From Streptomyces sp. I6 (GTDB lineage Bacteria; Actinomycetota; Actinomycetes; Streptomycetales; Streptomycetaceae), in the NCBI GenBank assembly GCA_003725745.1, contig RHDP01000001.1, forward strand, positions 5,869,501 through 5,933,500: a DNA stretch of 64,000 bases, given 5' to 3'. A program made the translations under genes and the position numbers. The notes under the pieces were generated by a model that saw only the letters and a program-made list of their open reading frames with translations, was not told the DNA's origin and ran no database searches. Shown in pieces: positions 53,591 through 62,562 of the stretch. Positions within the stretch are counted from its first letter, which is position 1, and the number at the start of each line of letters is the position of its first letter.

Positions 53591-54230
53591 GGTCAATGCG
53601 AGTCACCCCCGCGGTCGTGACCTGACCGACTTCGACGCCGGCCTCGACACCTTCCGGGAGGTAGATGTCGACGCGGGAGCCGAAGCGGATGAGGCCGATG
53701 CGCTCGCCCTGCTCGACCTTGGTGCCCTGCGGGATGTACGGAACGATGCGGCGTGCGACGGCGCCGGCGATCTGGATCATCTCGATGTCACCGAGTTCGG
53801 TGTCGAAGTGCCAGACGACGCGCTCGTTGTTCTCGCTCTCCTTGTTGAACGCCGGAACGAATCCGCCGGGCACATGCTCGACGGAGGTCACCGTGCCGGC
53901 GAGCGGAGCACGGTTGACGTGGACGTTCAGCGGGCTCATGAAGATGGCGACACGGGTCCGCCCGTCCTTCCACGGCATGATGCTCTGCACCACACCGTCG
54001 GCCGGGGAGATGACCCGGCCCTGGGCGATCTCGCGCTCGGGGTCGCGGAAGAACCACAGCATGCCCGCCGCGAGAGCGGTGGTGGGCACGGCGATGGCGG
54101 CGGCGCGCCTCGACCGGCGCGCACGCGCCAGGCTGAGCGCCGCGGTCGCGACGGTCGGCAGGAGCCACGGCGATGCTCCGCGCGCGAGGCGGACGCGGCC
54201 GCGAGGTGCAGAGGTTTGGCTGTGGGGCAT
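53583..54230 (-). CDS. psd: Phosphatidylserine decarboxylase proenzyme
   Basis: A 215-residue archaeal/actinobacterial-type phosphatidylserine decarboxylase. Two N-terminal hydrophobic segments (SPWLLPTVATAALSLA and AIAVPTTALAAGMLWFF) anchor it. The core has RDPEREIAQGRVISPADGVVQSI, FMSPLNVHVNRAPLAGTV and the self-cleavage motif RFGSRVDIYLP, where the Ser becomes the pyruvoyl group. It converts phosphatidylserine to phosphatidylethanolamine. It starts at 54230 and lies 180 bases downstream of the acyl-CoA dehydrogenase stop. Confidence 0.94.
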   Translation of the reverse strand: MPHSQTSAPRGRVRLARGASPWLLPTVATAALSLARARRSRRAAAIAVPTTALAAGMLWFFRDPEREIAQGRVISPADGVVQSIMPWKDGRTRVAIFMSPLNVHVNRAPLAGTVTSVEHVPGGFVPAFNKESENNERVVWHFDTELGDIEMIQIAGAVARRIVPYIPQGTKVEQGERIGLIRFGSRVDIYLPEGVEAGVEVGQVTTAGVTRIDRD

Positions 54231-54412
54231 GGATGACCTTCGTAGCGGATGATGCCGCGCTGGCAACAAGGAGGACGGCGGCTTTCTGGCGATGCTATCG
54301 GTTGCGGGGCGCAACTGGGAAAGCCAGAAGCCGAGTCGGTCGGCCGGAAGCCTTCGGCAAAGGCTGCCGGAATGTGATCTTCTTCGCGGCCGAACCGACT
54401 CAAAAGCCTCAT

Positions 54413-55627
54413 TCAGCCCTGGAGCCGGTATTCCTCGAGGAGCCGGCGCCCAATGATCATTTTCTGGATCTCGGCGGTACCTTCGCCGATCAGCAGCATC
54501 GGGGCCTCCCGGTAGAGGCGCTCGATCTCGTACTCCTTGGAGAAGCCGTAGCCGCCGTGGATCCGGAACGCGTCCTCGACGACTTCCTTGCAGTACTCGG
54601 AGGCGAGGTACTTCGCCATCCCCGCCTCCAGGTCGTTTCGCTCCCCGGAGTCCTTCTTGCGGGCCGCGCTCACCATCATCGCATGGGCCGCCTCGACCTT
54701 GGTGGCCATCTCCGCGAGCTTGAACTGGATGGCCTGGTGCTGGGCGATCGGCTTTCCGAAAGTGTGGCGTTGCTGCGCGTATCCGATACCGAGTTCGAAA
54801 GCGCGCTGAGCGACGCCGCAGCCACGGGCCGCCACATTGACGCGGCCGACCTCGACCCCGTCCATCATCTGGTAGAACCCCCGGCCGGTCGTGCCGCCGA
54901 GGACGCGATTGGCCGGAATGCGCAGCCCGTCCATGATCAGCTCGGTCGTGTCGACGCCCTTGTAGCCCATCTTGTCGATCTTTCCGGGGATGGTGAGGCC
55001 GGGCCGCACCTCCCCGAAGCCGGGCTCCTTCTCGACGAGGAAGGTCGTCATCGACCGGTGCGGGGCCGCGGCCGCCTCCGCGGGGTCGTGTCCTTCGTCA
55101 CTCCGGACCAGCACGGCCACCAGCGTCGACGTGCCTCCGTTGGTCAGCCACATCTTCTGGCCGCTGAGGACGTACTCGTCGCCGTCCCTGACCGCCTTGG
55201 ACGTGATGGCCGATACATCGGAGCCGAGCCCCGGCTCGGACATCGAGAACGCGCCGCGCACCTCGCCGGCCGCCATCCGGGGGAGGAAGTGGTCCCTCTG
55301 CTCCTGCGTGCCGTGCTGCTTCAGCATGTACGCCACGATGAAGTGCGTGTTGATGATGCCCGAGACGGACATCCAGCCCCGGGCGATCTCCTCCACGCAC
55401 AGCGCGTACGTGAGCAGGGACTCGCCCAGGCCCCCGTACTCCTCGGGGATCATCAGGCCGAAGAGGCCGAGCTCCTTCAGGCCGTCGACGATCTGCTGCG
55501 GGTACTCGTCGCGGTGCTCCAGCTCGGTGGCGACCGGGATGATCTCCTTGTCGACGAACGCGCGGACCGTCGACAGGATCTCCTGCTGGACGTCGGTCAG
55601 ACCGGGGGTCTGGGCGAGTCGGGCCAT
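54413..55627 (-). CDS. mcd: Acyl-CoA dehydrogenase, probable (2S)-methylsuccinyl-CoA dehydrogenase
   Basis: A 404-residue FAD acyl-CoA dehydrogenase with the family signatures FSMSEPGLGSDVSAI, KMWLTNGGT, RVNVAARGCGVAQRAFEL and FRIHGGYGFSKEYEIERLYREAP. In the ethylmalonyl-CoA pathway methylsuccinyl-CoA is oxidised to mesaconyl-CoA; this gene sits in that block, directly after the mesaconyl-CoA hydratase gene with only a 2-base gap. The position makes the assignment; the active-site residues alone do not fix the substrate. Confidence 0.9.
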   Translation of the reverse strand: MARLAQTPGLTDVQQEILSTVRAFVDKEIIPVATELEHRDEYPQQIVDGLKELGLFGLMIPEEYGGLGESLLTYALCVEEIARGWMSVSGIINTHFIVAYMLKQHGTQEQRDHFLPRMAAGEVRGAFSMSEPGLGSDVSAITSKAVRDGDEYVLSGQKMWLTNGGTSTLVAVLVRSDEGHDPAEAAAAPHRSMTTFLVEKEPGFGEVRPGLTIPGKIDKMGYKGVDTTELIMDGLRIPANRVLGGTTGRGFYQMMDGVEVGRVNVAARGCGVAQRAFELGIGYAQQRHTFGKPIAQHQAIQFKLAEMATKVEAAHAMMVSAARKKDSGERNDLEAGMAKYLASEYCKEVVEDAFRIHGGYGFSKEYEIERLYREAPMLLIGEGTAEIQKMIIGRRLLEEYRLQG

Positions 55628-55629
55628 GG

Positions 55630-56217
55630 CTACTTCTCCGCCTTCGTGGTGGGCTCGGTCGGGCCGGAGCCGGAGCCGGGGCCGGCTTCCGGCGAAGGCG
55701 CCGTTCGCGGGTGCTGCGGGGAGACGGCCGGGCGGCCGGGCTGCTCCCCGCCGCGCTCCTTGACGTACGTCTCGGTGGGGACCATCACCTTGCGGCGGAA
55801 CACGCACACCAGGGTGCCGTCCTGCTTGTAGCCCCTGGTCTCCACGTGGACGATCCCGCGGTCCGACTTCGACTTCGAGGGGGTCTTGCCGAGGACGGTC
55901 GTCTCGCCGTAGATCGTGTCGCCGTGGAACGTCGGGGCGACGTGGCGCAGCGACTCGATCTCCAGGTTGGCGATCGCCTTGCCCGACACGTCGGGCACCG
56001 ACATGCCGAGCAGCAGCGAGTAGACGTAGTTGCCCACGACGACGTTCTTCCCGAAGTCCGTCGTCCGCTCCGCGTAGTGCGCGTCCATGTGGAGGGGGTG
56101 GTGGTTCATCGTCAGGAGGCAGAAGAGGTGGTCGTCGTACTCGGTGACCGTCTTCCCGGGCCAGTGCTTGTAGACCGCCCCGACCTCGAACTCCTCGTAG
56201 GTGCGTCCGAACTGCAT
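55630..56217 (-). CDS. mch: MaoC-type dehydratase, probable mesaconyl-CoA hydratase
   Basis: A 195-residue hotdog-fold MaoC protein. FEVGAVYKHWPGKTVTEYDDHLFCLLTMNHHPLHMDAHYAE contains the catalytic Asp/His of the hydratase-2 motif, and VGNYVYSLLLGMSVPDVSG follows. Mesaconyl-CoA hydratase makes beta-methylmalyl-CoA. The Pro/Ser-rich tail of about 35 residues is disordered. It is flanked by the CoA-ester lyase and methylsuccinyl-CoA dehydrogenase genes, so the pathway role is well supported. Confidence 0.9.
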   Translation of the reverse strand: MQFGRTYEEFEVGAVYKHWPGKTVTEYDDHLFCLLTMNHHPLHMDAHYAERTTDFGKNVVVGNYVYSLLLGMSVPDVSGKAIANLEIESLRHVAPTFHGDTIYGETTVLGKTPSKSKSDRGIVHVETRGYKQDGTLVCVFRRKVMVPTETYVKERGGEQPGRPAVSPQHPRTAPSPEAGPGSGSGPTEPTTKAEK

Positions 56218-56220
56218 CGC

Positions 56221-57186
56221 TCAGGCCTCCGGTGCTTCGAACGTCGAGGTACGGGTCATCCCGGCAGCCCGGCCCTTACCGGAGATCACCAGGGCCATCT
56301 TGCGGCTGGCCTCGTCGATCATCTCGTCGCCGAGCATCGCGGAGCCCTTCTTCCCGCCGGCCTCGGACGTGTAGTAGTCGTACGCGTCCAGGATCAGCTC
56401 GGCGTGGTCGTAGTCCTCCTGGGAGGGCGAGAAGATCTCGTTGGACGCCTCGACCTGGCCCGGGTGCAGCACCCACTTGCCGTCGAAGCCCAGCGCCGCG
56501 GCGCGCTGCGCGACCTCGCGGTAGCCGTCGGTGTTGCGGATCTGGAGGTAGGGGCCGTCGATCGCCTGGAGGTCGTTGGCGCGGGCGGCCATCAGGATCT
56601 TCATCAGGATGTAGTGGTAGGCGTCCGCCGGGTAGCCGGGCGGCTGCTCCCCGACGACCAGGGACTTCATGTTGATGGACGCCATGAAGTCGGCCGGGCC
56701 GAAGATGATCGTCTCGATGCGCGGCGACGCCTCGGCGATCGCGTTGACGTTGTTGAGGCCCTGTGCGTTCTCGATCTGCGCCTCGATGCCGATCCTGCCC
56801 ACCTCGAAGCCCATCGTCTTCTCGATCTGCGTCAGCAGCAGGTCGAGGGCGACGATCTGCCGGGCGTCCTGGACCTTCGGCAGCATGATGCAGTCGAGGT
56901 TCTGGCCGGCGCCCTCGACGACCGTGACCACGTCCCGGTACGTCCAGTGGGTGGTCCAGTCGTTGACCCGCACGACGCGCGTCTTGCCCGTCCAGTCGCC
57001 CTCGTTCAGGAACTTCACGACGGTGTGCCGGGCCTCCGGCTTGGCGAGCGGGGCGCAGGCGTCCTCCAGGTCCAGGAAGACCTGGTCGGCCGGCAGGCCC
57101 TGGGCCTTCTCCAGGAAGCGCGGGTTCGAACCGGGCACCGCGAGGCAGGAGCGGCGCGGACGCAGCCGGTTGACGGGGCGTGTCAT
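56221..57186 (-). CDS. mcl: CoA-ester lyase (L-malyl/beta-methylmalyl-CoA lyase)
   Basis: A 321-residue HpcH/HpaI-CitE family TIM barrel lyase. It shows NRLRPRRSCLAVPGSNPRFLEKAQ, DQVFLDLEDACAP with metal-linked Glu-Asp, RVNDWTTHWTYRD, CIMLPKVQD and FGPADFMAS. In the pathway it splits beta-methylmalyl-CoA into propionyl-CoA and glyoxylate and often also (S)-malyl-CoA. It overlaps the mutase gene by 4 bases (ATGA). Confidence 0.92.
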   Translation of the reverse strand: MTRPVNRLRPRRSCLAVPGSNPRFLEKAQGLPADQVFLDLEDACAPLAKPEARHTVVKFLNEGDWTGKTRVVRVNDWTTHWTYRDVVTVVEGAGQNLDCIMLPKVQDARQIVALDLLLTQIEKTMGFEVGRIGIEAQIENAQGLNNVNAIAEASPRIETIIFGPADFMASINMKSLVVGEQPPGYPADAYHYILMKILMAARANDLQAIDGPYLQIRNTDGYREVAQRAAALGFDGKWVLHPGQVEASNEIFSPSQEDYDHAELILDAYDYYTSEAGGKKGSAMLGDEMIDEASRKMALVISGKGRAAGMTRTSTFEAPEA

Positions 57187-59195
57187 GCGGGGACCTCCAG
57201 GGGGTCGAGCTTGTTCGCTTGGCGGATCTCGTCGACGATACGGCCGATGATCTCCGTGATGCCGAAGTCCTTCGGGGTGAAGACGGCGGCCACACCCGCA
57301 CGCCTCAGTTCCTCGGCGTCGCCGTTCGGGATGATCCCGCCGACGACCACCGGGATGTCGGCGGCGCCCGCCTCACGCAGCCGCTCCAGCACGTCCGGCA
57401 CCAGCTCGGCGTGGGAACCGGACAGGATCGACAGGCCCACGCAGTGCACGTCCTCCGCCAGGGCGGCGCTGACGATCTGCTCGGGTGTGAGCCGGATGCC
57501 CTGGTAGACCACCTCGAAGCCGGCGTCGCGCGCCCGCACGGCGATCTGCTCGGCGCCGTTGGAGTGCCCGTCCAGTCCCGGCTTGCCGACCAGCAGCCGC
57601 AGCCGGCCCGAGCCGAGCTCCTCGGCGGTGCGGGACACCTTCTCGCGGACGAGGGCGAGCGGGGTGCCCTGTTCGGCGGCGACGGCCACCGGGGCCGACG
57701 ACACGCCGGTCGGGGCGCGGAACTCGCCGAAGACGTCCCGCAGCGCCCACGCCCACTCCCCGGTGGTGACGCCGGCGCGGGCGCACTCGACGGTGGCCGC
57801 CATCAGGTTCGCGTCGCCCGCCGCGGCGGCCTTGAGCGCCGCCAGGGCGTCCTGGGCCCGGCTCTCGTCCCGGTTGTCGCGCCACTCGTGGAGAGCGGCC
57901 ACGACCCGGGCCTCGTTCGCCGGATCCACCGTCATGATCGCGGTGTCGAGGTCCGCGGTGAGCGGGTTGGGCTCGGTGGTCTCGAAGATGTTGACGCCGA
58001 CGATCTTCTCGTCGCCGGCCTCGATCCGGGCCCGCCGCTCGGCGTGCGAGGCCACCAGCTGCGACTTCAGATAGCCGGACTCGACGGCCGCCATGGCGCC
58101 GCCCATCTCCTGGATGCGCTCGATCTCCGCGAGGGAGTCCGCGACGAGGGCGTCCACCTTGGCCTCGATGACGTGCGAGCCGGCGAAGATGTCCTCGTAC
58201 TCCAGCAGGTCGCTCTCGTGGGCGAGGACCTGCTGGATGCGCAGCGACCACTGCTGGTCCCAGGGGCGGGGCAGGCCGAGCGCCTCGTTCCACGCGGGGA
58301 GCTGGACGGCGCGGGCGCGGGCGTCCTTGGAGAGCGTCACGGCCAGCATCTCGAGGACGATGCGCTGGACGTTGTTCTCCGGCTGGGCCTCGGTCAGCCC
58401 GAGCGAGTTGACCTGGACCCCGTAGCGGAAGCGCCGCTGCTTGGGGTTCCCGATGCCGTAGCGCTCGCTGGTGATCTTCTCCCAGATGCGGCCGAAGGCG
58501 CGCATCTTGCACATCTCCTCGACGAAGCGGACGCCCGCGTTCACGAAGAAGGAGATCCGGGCGACGACATCGCCGAACTTCTCCGGCGGCACCTGGCCGG
58601 AGTCGCGTACCGCGTCCAGGACCGCCACCGCCGTGGACATCGCGTAGGCGATCTCCTGGACGGGGGTGGCCCCGGCCTCCTGCAGGTGGTAGCTGCAGAT
58701 GTTGATCGGGTTCCACTTGGGGATGTTCGCCACCGTGTAGGTGATCATGTCGGTGGTCAGCCTCAGCGACGGACCGGGCGGGAAGACGTGCGTCCCGCGC
58801 GACAGGTACTCCTTGACGATGTCGTTCTGCGTCGTCCCCTGGAGTCTGGTGGCGTCGGCGCCCTGCTCCTCCGCGACCACCTGGTAGAGCGCCAGCAGCC
58901 ACATGGCGGTGGCGTTGATGGTCATGGAGGTGTTCATCTGCTCCAGGGGGATGCCCTGGAACAGCCGCCGCATGTCACCGAGGTGCGAGACCGGCACCCC
59001 GACCCGGCCGACCTCGCCGCGGGCGAGGACGTGGTCGGGGTCGTAGCCGGTCTGCGTCGGCAGGTCGAACGCGACCGACAGACCGGTCTGGCCCTTGGCC
59101 AGGTTCCGCCGGTACAGCTCGTTGGACGCCTCGGCCGTGGAGTGGCCGGCGTATGTGCGCATGAGCCACGGCCGGTCCTTCTGGCGCTCTGTCAT
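57183..59195 (-). CDS. ecm: Ethylmalonyl-CoA mutase (MeaA)
   Basis: A 670-residue coenzyme-B12-dependent mutase. The substrate-binding barrel has PWLMRTYAGHSTAEASNELYRRNLAKGQTGLSVAFDLPTQTGYDPDH and FFVNAGVRFVEEMCKMRAFGRIW; the B12-binding C-terminal domain has GKPGLDGHSNGAEQIAVRARDAGFEV (DxHxxG), SILSGSHAELV and GGIIPNGD. It turns ethylmalonyl-CoA into methylsuccinyl-CoA. It starts 15 bases after the crotonyl-CoA carboxylase/reductase stop. Confidence 0.95.
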   Translation of the reverse strand: MTERQKDRPWLMRTYAGHSTAEASNELYRRNLAKGQTGLSVAFDLPTQTGYDPDHVLARGEVGRVGVPVSHLGDMRRLFQGIPLEQMNTSMTINATAMWLLALYQVVAEEQGADATRLQGTTQNDIVKEYLSRGTHVFPPGPSLRLTTDMITYTVANIPKWNPINICSYHLQEAGATPVQEIAYAMSTAVAVLDAVRDSGQVPPEKFGDVVARISFFVNAGVRFVEEMCKMRAFGRIWEKITSERYGIGNPKQRRFRYGVQVNSLGLTEAQPENNVQRIVLEMLAVTLSKDARARAVQLPAWNEALGLPRPWDQQWSLRIQQVLAHESDLLEYEDIFAGSHVIEAKVDALVADSLAEIERIQEMGGAMAAVESGYLKSQLVASHAERRARIEAGDEKIVGVNIFETTEPNPLTADLDTAIMTVDPANEARVVAALHEWRDNRDESRAQDALAALKAAAAGDANLMAATVECARAGVTTGEWAWALRDVFGEFRAPTGVSSAPVAVAAEQGTPLALVREKVSRTAEELGSGRLRLLVGKPGLDGHSNGAEQIAVRARDAGFEVVYQGIRLTPEQIVSAALAEDVHCVGLSILSGSHAELVPDVLERLREAGAADIPVVVGGIIPNGDAEELRRAGVAAVFTPKDFGITEIIGRIVDEIRQANKLDPLEVPA

Positions 59196-59210
59196 CTGCG
59201 GACCTCTGAC

Positions 59211-60548
59211 TCAGATGTTCCGGAAGCGGTTGATGGCGTCGAGGTGCTTGGCGCGCATCTCCTCGTCGTGCACGCCCAGGCCCTCCTCGGGCGCCAGGCA
59301 GAGCACGCCGACCTTGCCCTGGTGCGCGTTGCGGTGGACGTCGTGGGCGGCCTGGCCGGTGTCCTCCAGCGGGTACACCTTCGACAGGGTGGGGTGGATC
59401 TTTCCCTTGGCGATCAGCCGGTTGGCCTCCCAGGCCTCCCGGTAGTTGGCGAAGTGGGAGCCGATGATGCGCTTCAGCGACATCCACAGGTAGCGGTTGT
59501 CGTACTCGTGCATGTAGCCCGAGGTCGAGGCGCAGGTGGTGATGGTGCCGCCCTTGCGGGTGACGTAGACGGAGGCTCCGAAGGTCTCGCGGCCCGGGTG
59601 CTCGAAGACGATGTCGATGTCCTCGCCGCCGGTGAACTCGCGGATGCGCTTGCCGAAGCGCTTCCACTCCTTCGGGTCCTGGGTCCGCTCGTCCTTCCAG
59701 AACCTGTAGCCCTCGGCGTTGCGGTCGATGATCGCCTCCGCGCCCATGGACCGGCAGATGTCTGCCTTCTGCGGCGAGGAGACCACGCAGATCGGGTTGG
59801 CGCCGCCGGCCAGCGCGAACTGGGTGGCGTAGCTGCCGAGACCGCCGCTGGCGCCCCAGACCAGGACGTTGTCGCCCTGCTTCATCGCCGCGCCGTTCTG
59901 CGAGACGAGCTGGCGGTAGGCGGTCGAGTTGACCAGGCCGGGGGCGGCGGCCTCCTCCCAGCTGAGGTGCCTGGGCTTCGGCATCAGCTGGTTGGACTTC
60001 ACCAGCGCGATCTCGGCGAGGCCGCCGAAGTTGGTCTCGAAGCCCCAGATGCGCTGCTCGGGGTCGAGCATGGTGTCGTTGTGGCCGTCCGAGGACTCCA
60101 GTTCGACGGAGAGGCAGTGGGCGACGACCTCGTCGCCCGGGTTCCAGGCGTTGACTCCGGGACCGGTGCGCAGCACGACCCCCGCGAGGTCGGAGCCGAT
60201 GACGTGGTACGGCAGGTCGTGGCGCTTGGTCAGCTCGGAGAGCCGGCCGTAGCGCTCCAGGAAGCCGAAGGTCGACAGAGGTTCGAAGATCGAGGTCCAC
60301 ACGGAGTTGTAGTTCACCGAGCTGGCCATCACGGCCACCAGGGCCTCACCCGGCCCGAGCTCGGGAAGCGGGACCTCGTCGAGGTGCAGGGACTTGCGCG
60401 GGTCCTTCTCGTGCGTGGTGAGTCCCGCGAACATCTCGGTCTCGTCCTTGTGCACGGTCACCGCACGGTACGACTCGGGGAGCGGCAGTGCGGCGAAGTC
60501 GGCGGACGTGGTGTCCGGCGACTGGATCGCGTCCAGGATTTCCTTCAC
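59211..60548 (-). CDS. ccr: Crotonyl-CoA carboxylase/reductase
   Basis: A 445-residue MDR-fold enzyme that reduces crotonyl-CoA while fixing CO2 to form ethylmalonyl-CoA. Characteristic segments are TSIFEPLSTFGFLERYGRLSELTKRHDLPYHVIGSDLAGVVLRTG, WGFETNFGGLAEIALVKSNQLMPKPRHLSWEEAA and VWGASGGLGSYATQFALAGGANPICVVSS (NADPH-binding). The GTG at 60548 follows GGAGG at 6 bases. It feeds acetyl-CoA assimilation and supplies ethylmalonyl-CoA to polyketide synthases. It is the first gene after the promoter at 60802-60830. Confidence 0.97.
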   Translation of the reverse strand: MKEILDAIQSPDTTSADFAALPLPESYRAVTVHKDETEMFAGLTTHEKDPRKSLHLDEVPLPELGPGEALVAVMASSVNYNSVWTSIFEPLSTFGFLERYGRLSELTKRHDLPYHVIGSDLAGVVLRTGPGVNAWNPGDEVVAHCLSVELESSDGHNDTMLDPEQRIWGFETNFGGLAEIALVKSNQLMPKPRHLSWEEAAAPGLVNSTAYRQLVSQNGAAMKQGDNVLVWGASGGLGSYATQFALAGGANPICVVSSPQKADICRSMGAEAIIDRNAEGYRFWKDERTQDPKEWKRFGKRIREFTGGEDIDIVFEHPGRETFGASVYVTRKGGTITTCASTSGYMHEYDNRYLWMSLKRIIGSHFANYREAWEANRLIAKGKIHPTLSKVYPLEDTGQAAHDVHRNAHQGKVGVLCLAPEEGLGVHDEEMRAKHLDAINRFRNI

Positions 60549-60801
60549 GGTGTGCCTCCGGCGAATGGTCCCCCGGCCCCGGGGCCGAGGGGGGTGCGTC
60601 TCGCGGACGAGAGCGCTGAGGGGCAGGTAGGGGAAGTGCTGCTTCTGTGGAGGTGTGCCGTCGGTTCGGCGGGTGGTGCTGGCTGCGCTGGTGTGCGCGG
60701 GAGGGTGCCTGTGACGCAGGCGTCCGGGCGCGCGAGCGGGAGGCTTGCGGGGACAGCCGGCGTACGGTGCCTCTCTGCACGCCGGCCGCCCGGACAACAT
60801 C

Positions 60802-60830
60802 AACGTATGGCACGCCGTGCCAGCCCGCAA
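60802..60830 (-). promoter_or_regulatory. ccr promoter with a palindrome in its spacer
   Basis: On the minus strand TTGCGG (-35, 60830-60825) and TACGTT (-10, 60807-60802) are separated by exactly 17 bases. The spacer is filled by TGGCACG-C-CGTGCCA, a perfect 15-base inverted repeat at 60808-60822. A bound repressor would occupy the promoter core, so this is a strong operator candidate. It would give a leader of about 240 bases before the GTG at 60548. Confidence 0.6.
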
Positions 60831-61006
60831 GACACTGCGTGCCAACAATTTCACTCACATGCAATCTCGGCATCACAGATGAGCGATGATCGATCGATTT
60901 GGCGGCTGAGCTGCGGAAACAGCCGCTCGCCGGAGGTGCTCATCGCCCGCAGTGTGCAGTAGTGCGCGTCCGGTGACGGGCCTGTGAGATGTGTCATGAA
61001 CGTGGC

Positions 61007-61050
61007 GGACGTGGTGTGGAGGTGGCGGACGGACGTGGTGTGGAGGTGGC
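61007..61050. repeat. 20-bp direct repeat pair upstream of ccr
   Basis: GGACGTGGTGTGGAGGTGGC occurs at 61007-61026 and 61031-61050 with GGAC or a similar tetranucleotide between. It may be two sites for an activator or a chance duplication. Confidence 0.5.
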
Positions 61051-61437
61051 CCCTGGATCGCGGTGCCGTCCTCGGGGGTGCGGGCCGGACCGCCGCGGTC
61101 ACGCCCCGGCGAGCCGGGCGCCGCGCCGGACGCCACCGCCGTCCCGCTCGCCCGCGTCCTGCTGCCGGCGTCCCGCGTGTCGCCGGGGCGGGCCGTACGG
61201 ATCGGCACGGCCCCGCCGCGGTGGGCCTTGGCCCGGACCGCCCTCGCGGGCTTCCGCCCGGCCTGTTCGGCCCGGCCTGTTCGGCCCGGCCTGTTCCGGC
61301 TCGGTGTGCTCCGACCCCGCTCGATCCGAGGCGCCCGCGAGCCCCGCGGAGGCGTGCGGGAGCGTCCGTCCGCGATCTGCCGTCTCAGATGTCCGAGCCC
61401 GGCCCGCCGCCTGCCGACCCCGGGCGGAACGACGGTG

Positions 61438-62268
61438 TCAGCGGCGGCGCAGCGCTTCCTCGATCGTGCGCATCACCTCGGGCAGCGGGGCGTCCGTGCG
61501 GGCCACCGCCACCAGGACCCCGTCGCCCGTCCGCGACTGCCCGGCGGCGGGAGCCTGCTCCGCCCCGGCGCGCCCCGCCCCGATGTTGGAGCCGAACGTC
61601 TCGCGGACGATGGCGAAGGCGTGGTCGAGCTGGGCCTCCACGTCGCCCTGGCCCCCCGCCCGCAGCCAGCGCCTCAGTACATGGTTGTGCGCGGTGACCA
61701 CCGCGGACGCGGCCACCTCGGCCAGCAGCGGGTCGTCGTTGCCGTCGTGGTGGTCGCGCTCGTCGAAGTGGCCCAGCAGATAGCGGGTGAACAGCCGCTC
61801 GTAACGGGCCACCGACGCGATCTCCCGCTCCCGGAGCGTCGGCACCTCGCGGGTCAGGCGGTACCGCTCGACCGACACCGCCGGCGATGCCGCGTACATC
61901 TTCATGACTTCCTTGATGCCCCGGCAGACGGTGTCCAGCGGATGCTCGTGGGCCGGAGCGGCGTTGAGCACGGCCTCGGCCCGCACCAGCGTGTCGTCGT
62001 GGTCGGGGAAGATCGCCTCTTCCTTGGAGCGGAAGTGCCGGAAGAAGGTGCGCCGGGCGACCCCGGCCGCCGCAGCGATCTCGTCGACCGTCGTCGCCTC
62101 GTATCCCTTGGTCGCGAACAGCTCCATCGCCGCGGCGGCCAGCTCCCGGCGCATCTTGAGCCGCTGGGCGGCCGCGCGGCTGCCCGCGGCGCTCTCGGGG
62201 GCGTCGGACGTGGCGGGCGCGGAGGAGGTCCGGGCGGTGCGTCGGCGGGCGTCAGCGGGCTGGGGCAT
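61438..62268 (-). CDS. TetR-family regulator of the ethylmalonyl-CoA cluster
   Basis: A 276-residue TetR regulator. The helix-turn-helix is QRLKMRRELAAAAMELFATKGYEATTVDEIAAAAGVARRTFFRHFRSKEEAIFPD, with recognition helix VARRTFFRHF. The start at 62268 (MPQPADARRRTARTS) fits a TACGTT -10 box about 7 bases before it, so leaderless; the ATG at 62286 is another option. Ligand-binding helices and an Ala-rich tail follow. It lies between hbdA and ccr, all in one direction, so it probably controls this block through the dyad at 60808-60822. Homologues beside ccr are conserved in Streptomyces as I recall. Confidence 0.93.
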   Translation of the reverse strand: MPQPADARRRTARTSSAPATSDAPESAAGSRAAAQRLKMRRELAAAAMELFATKGYEATTVDEIAAAAGVARRTFFRHFRSKEEAIFPDHDDTLVRAEAVLNAAPAHEHPLDTVCRGIKEVMKMYAASPAVSVERYRLTREVPTLREREIASVARYERLFTRYLLGHFDERDHHDGNDDPLLAEVAASAVVTAHNHVLRRWLRAGGQGDVEAQLDHAFAIVRETFGSNIGAGRAGAEQAPAAGQSRTGDGVLVAVARTDAPLPEVMRTIEEALRRR

Positions 62269-62562
62269 GCCCTGAACGTACTGCATCCGCGCAGGGGGCT
62301 GCGCCTTCGGGGCGGGCCGCCCACTCCGTCCAGCAGCCCGCCCCACGCCGGGCGGCCGGCGCCGGAGCCCGCGGGTTCGCGGGCCGGTGACGGCCGCCCG
62401 GCCGCGTTCCCCTCGACGCGTCCGGCGCCTCCCCCATGGCCCTTCAGACGGGGGAGGGGCCCGGAGCGCCCGCCTTCCTCGCCGTGCCCCGCTCCGCCCT
62501 CGGCCCGCTCCGTGACCCGCGCTCCCCGCCGTCGGCCGTCCGCTCCGTGCGCGTCGCCGGAA

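Larger units (their letters stand above)
60549..61437. other. Upstream region of ccr with promoter, dyad and direct repeats
   Basis: About 890 bases without a gene. It carries the ccr promoter at 60802-60830 and, beyond it, two 20-bp direct repeats (GGACGTGGTGTGGAGGTGGC at 61007-61026 and 61031-61050, period 24). From 61060 to 61437 there is only shadow coding; a short tandem repeat of CCTGTTCGGCCCGG occurs at about 61260-61294. Confidence 0.55.

Noticed and set aside
57180-60962. A plus-strand frame of 1260 codons over the ethylmalonyl-CoA genes
   Set aside because: Its translation has no domain, is rich in Arg/Gly/Leu/Val in the pattern of an antisense shadow, and the minus strand encodes recognisable MeaA and Ccr proteins in the same place.
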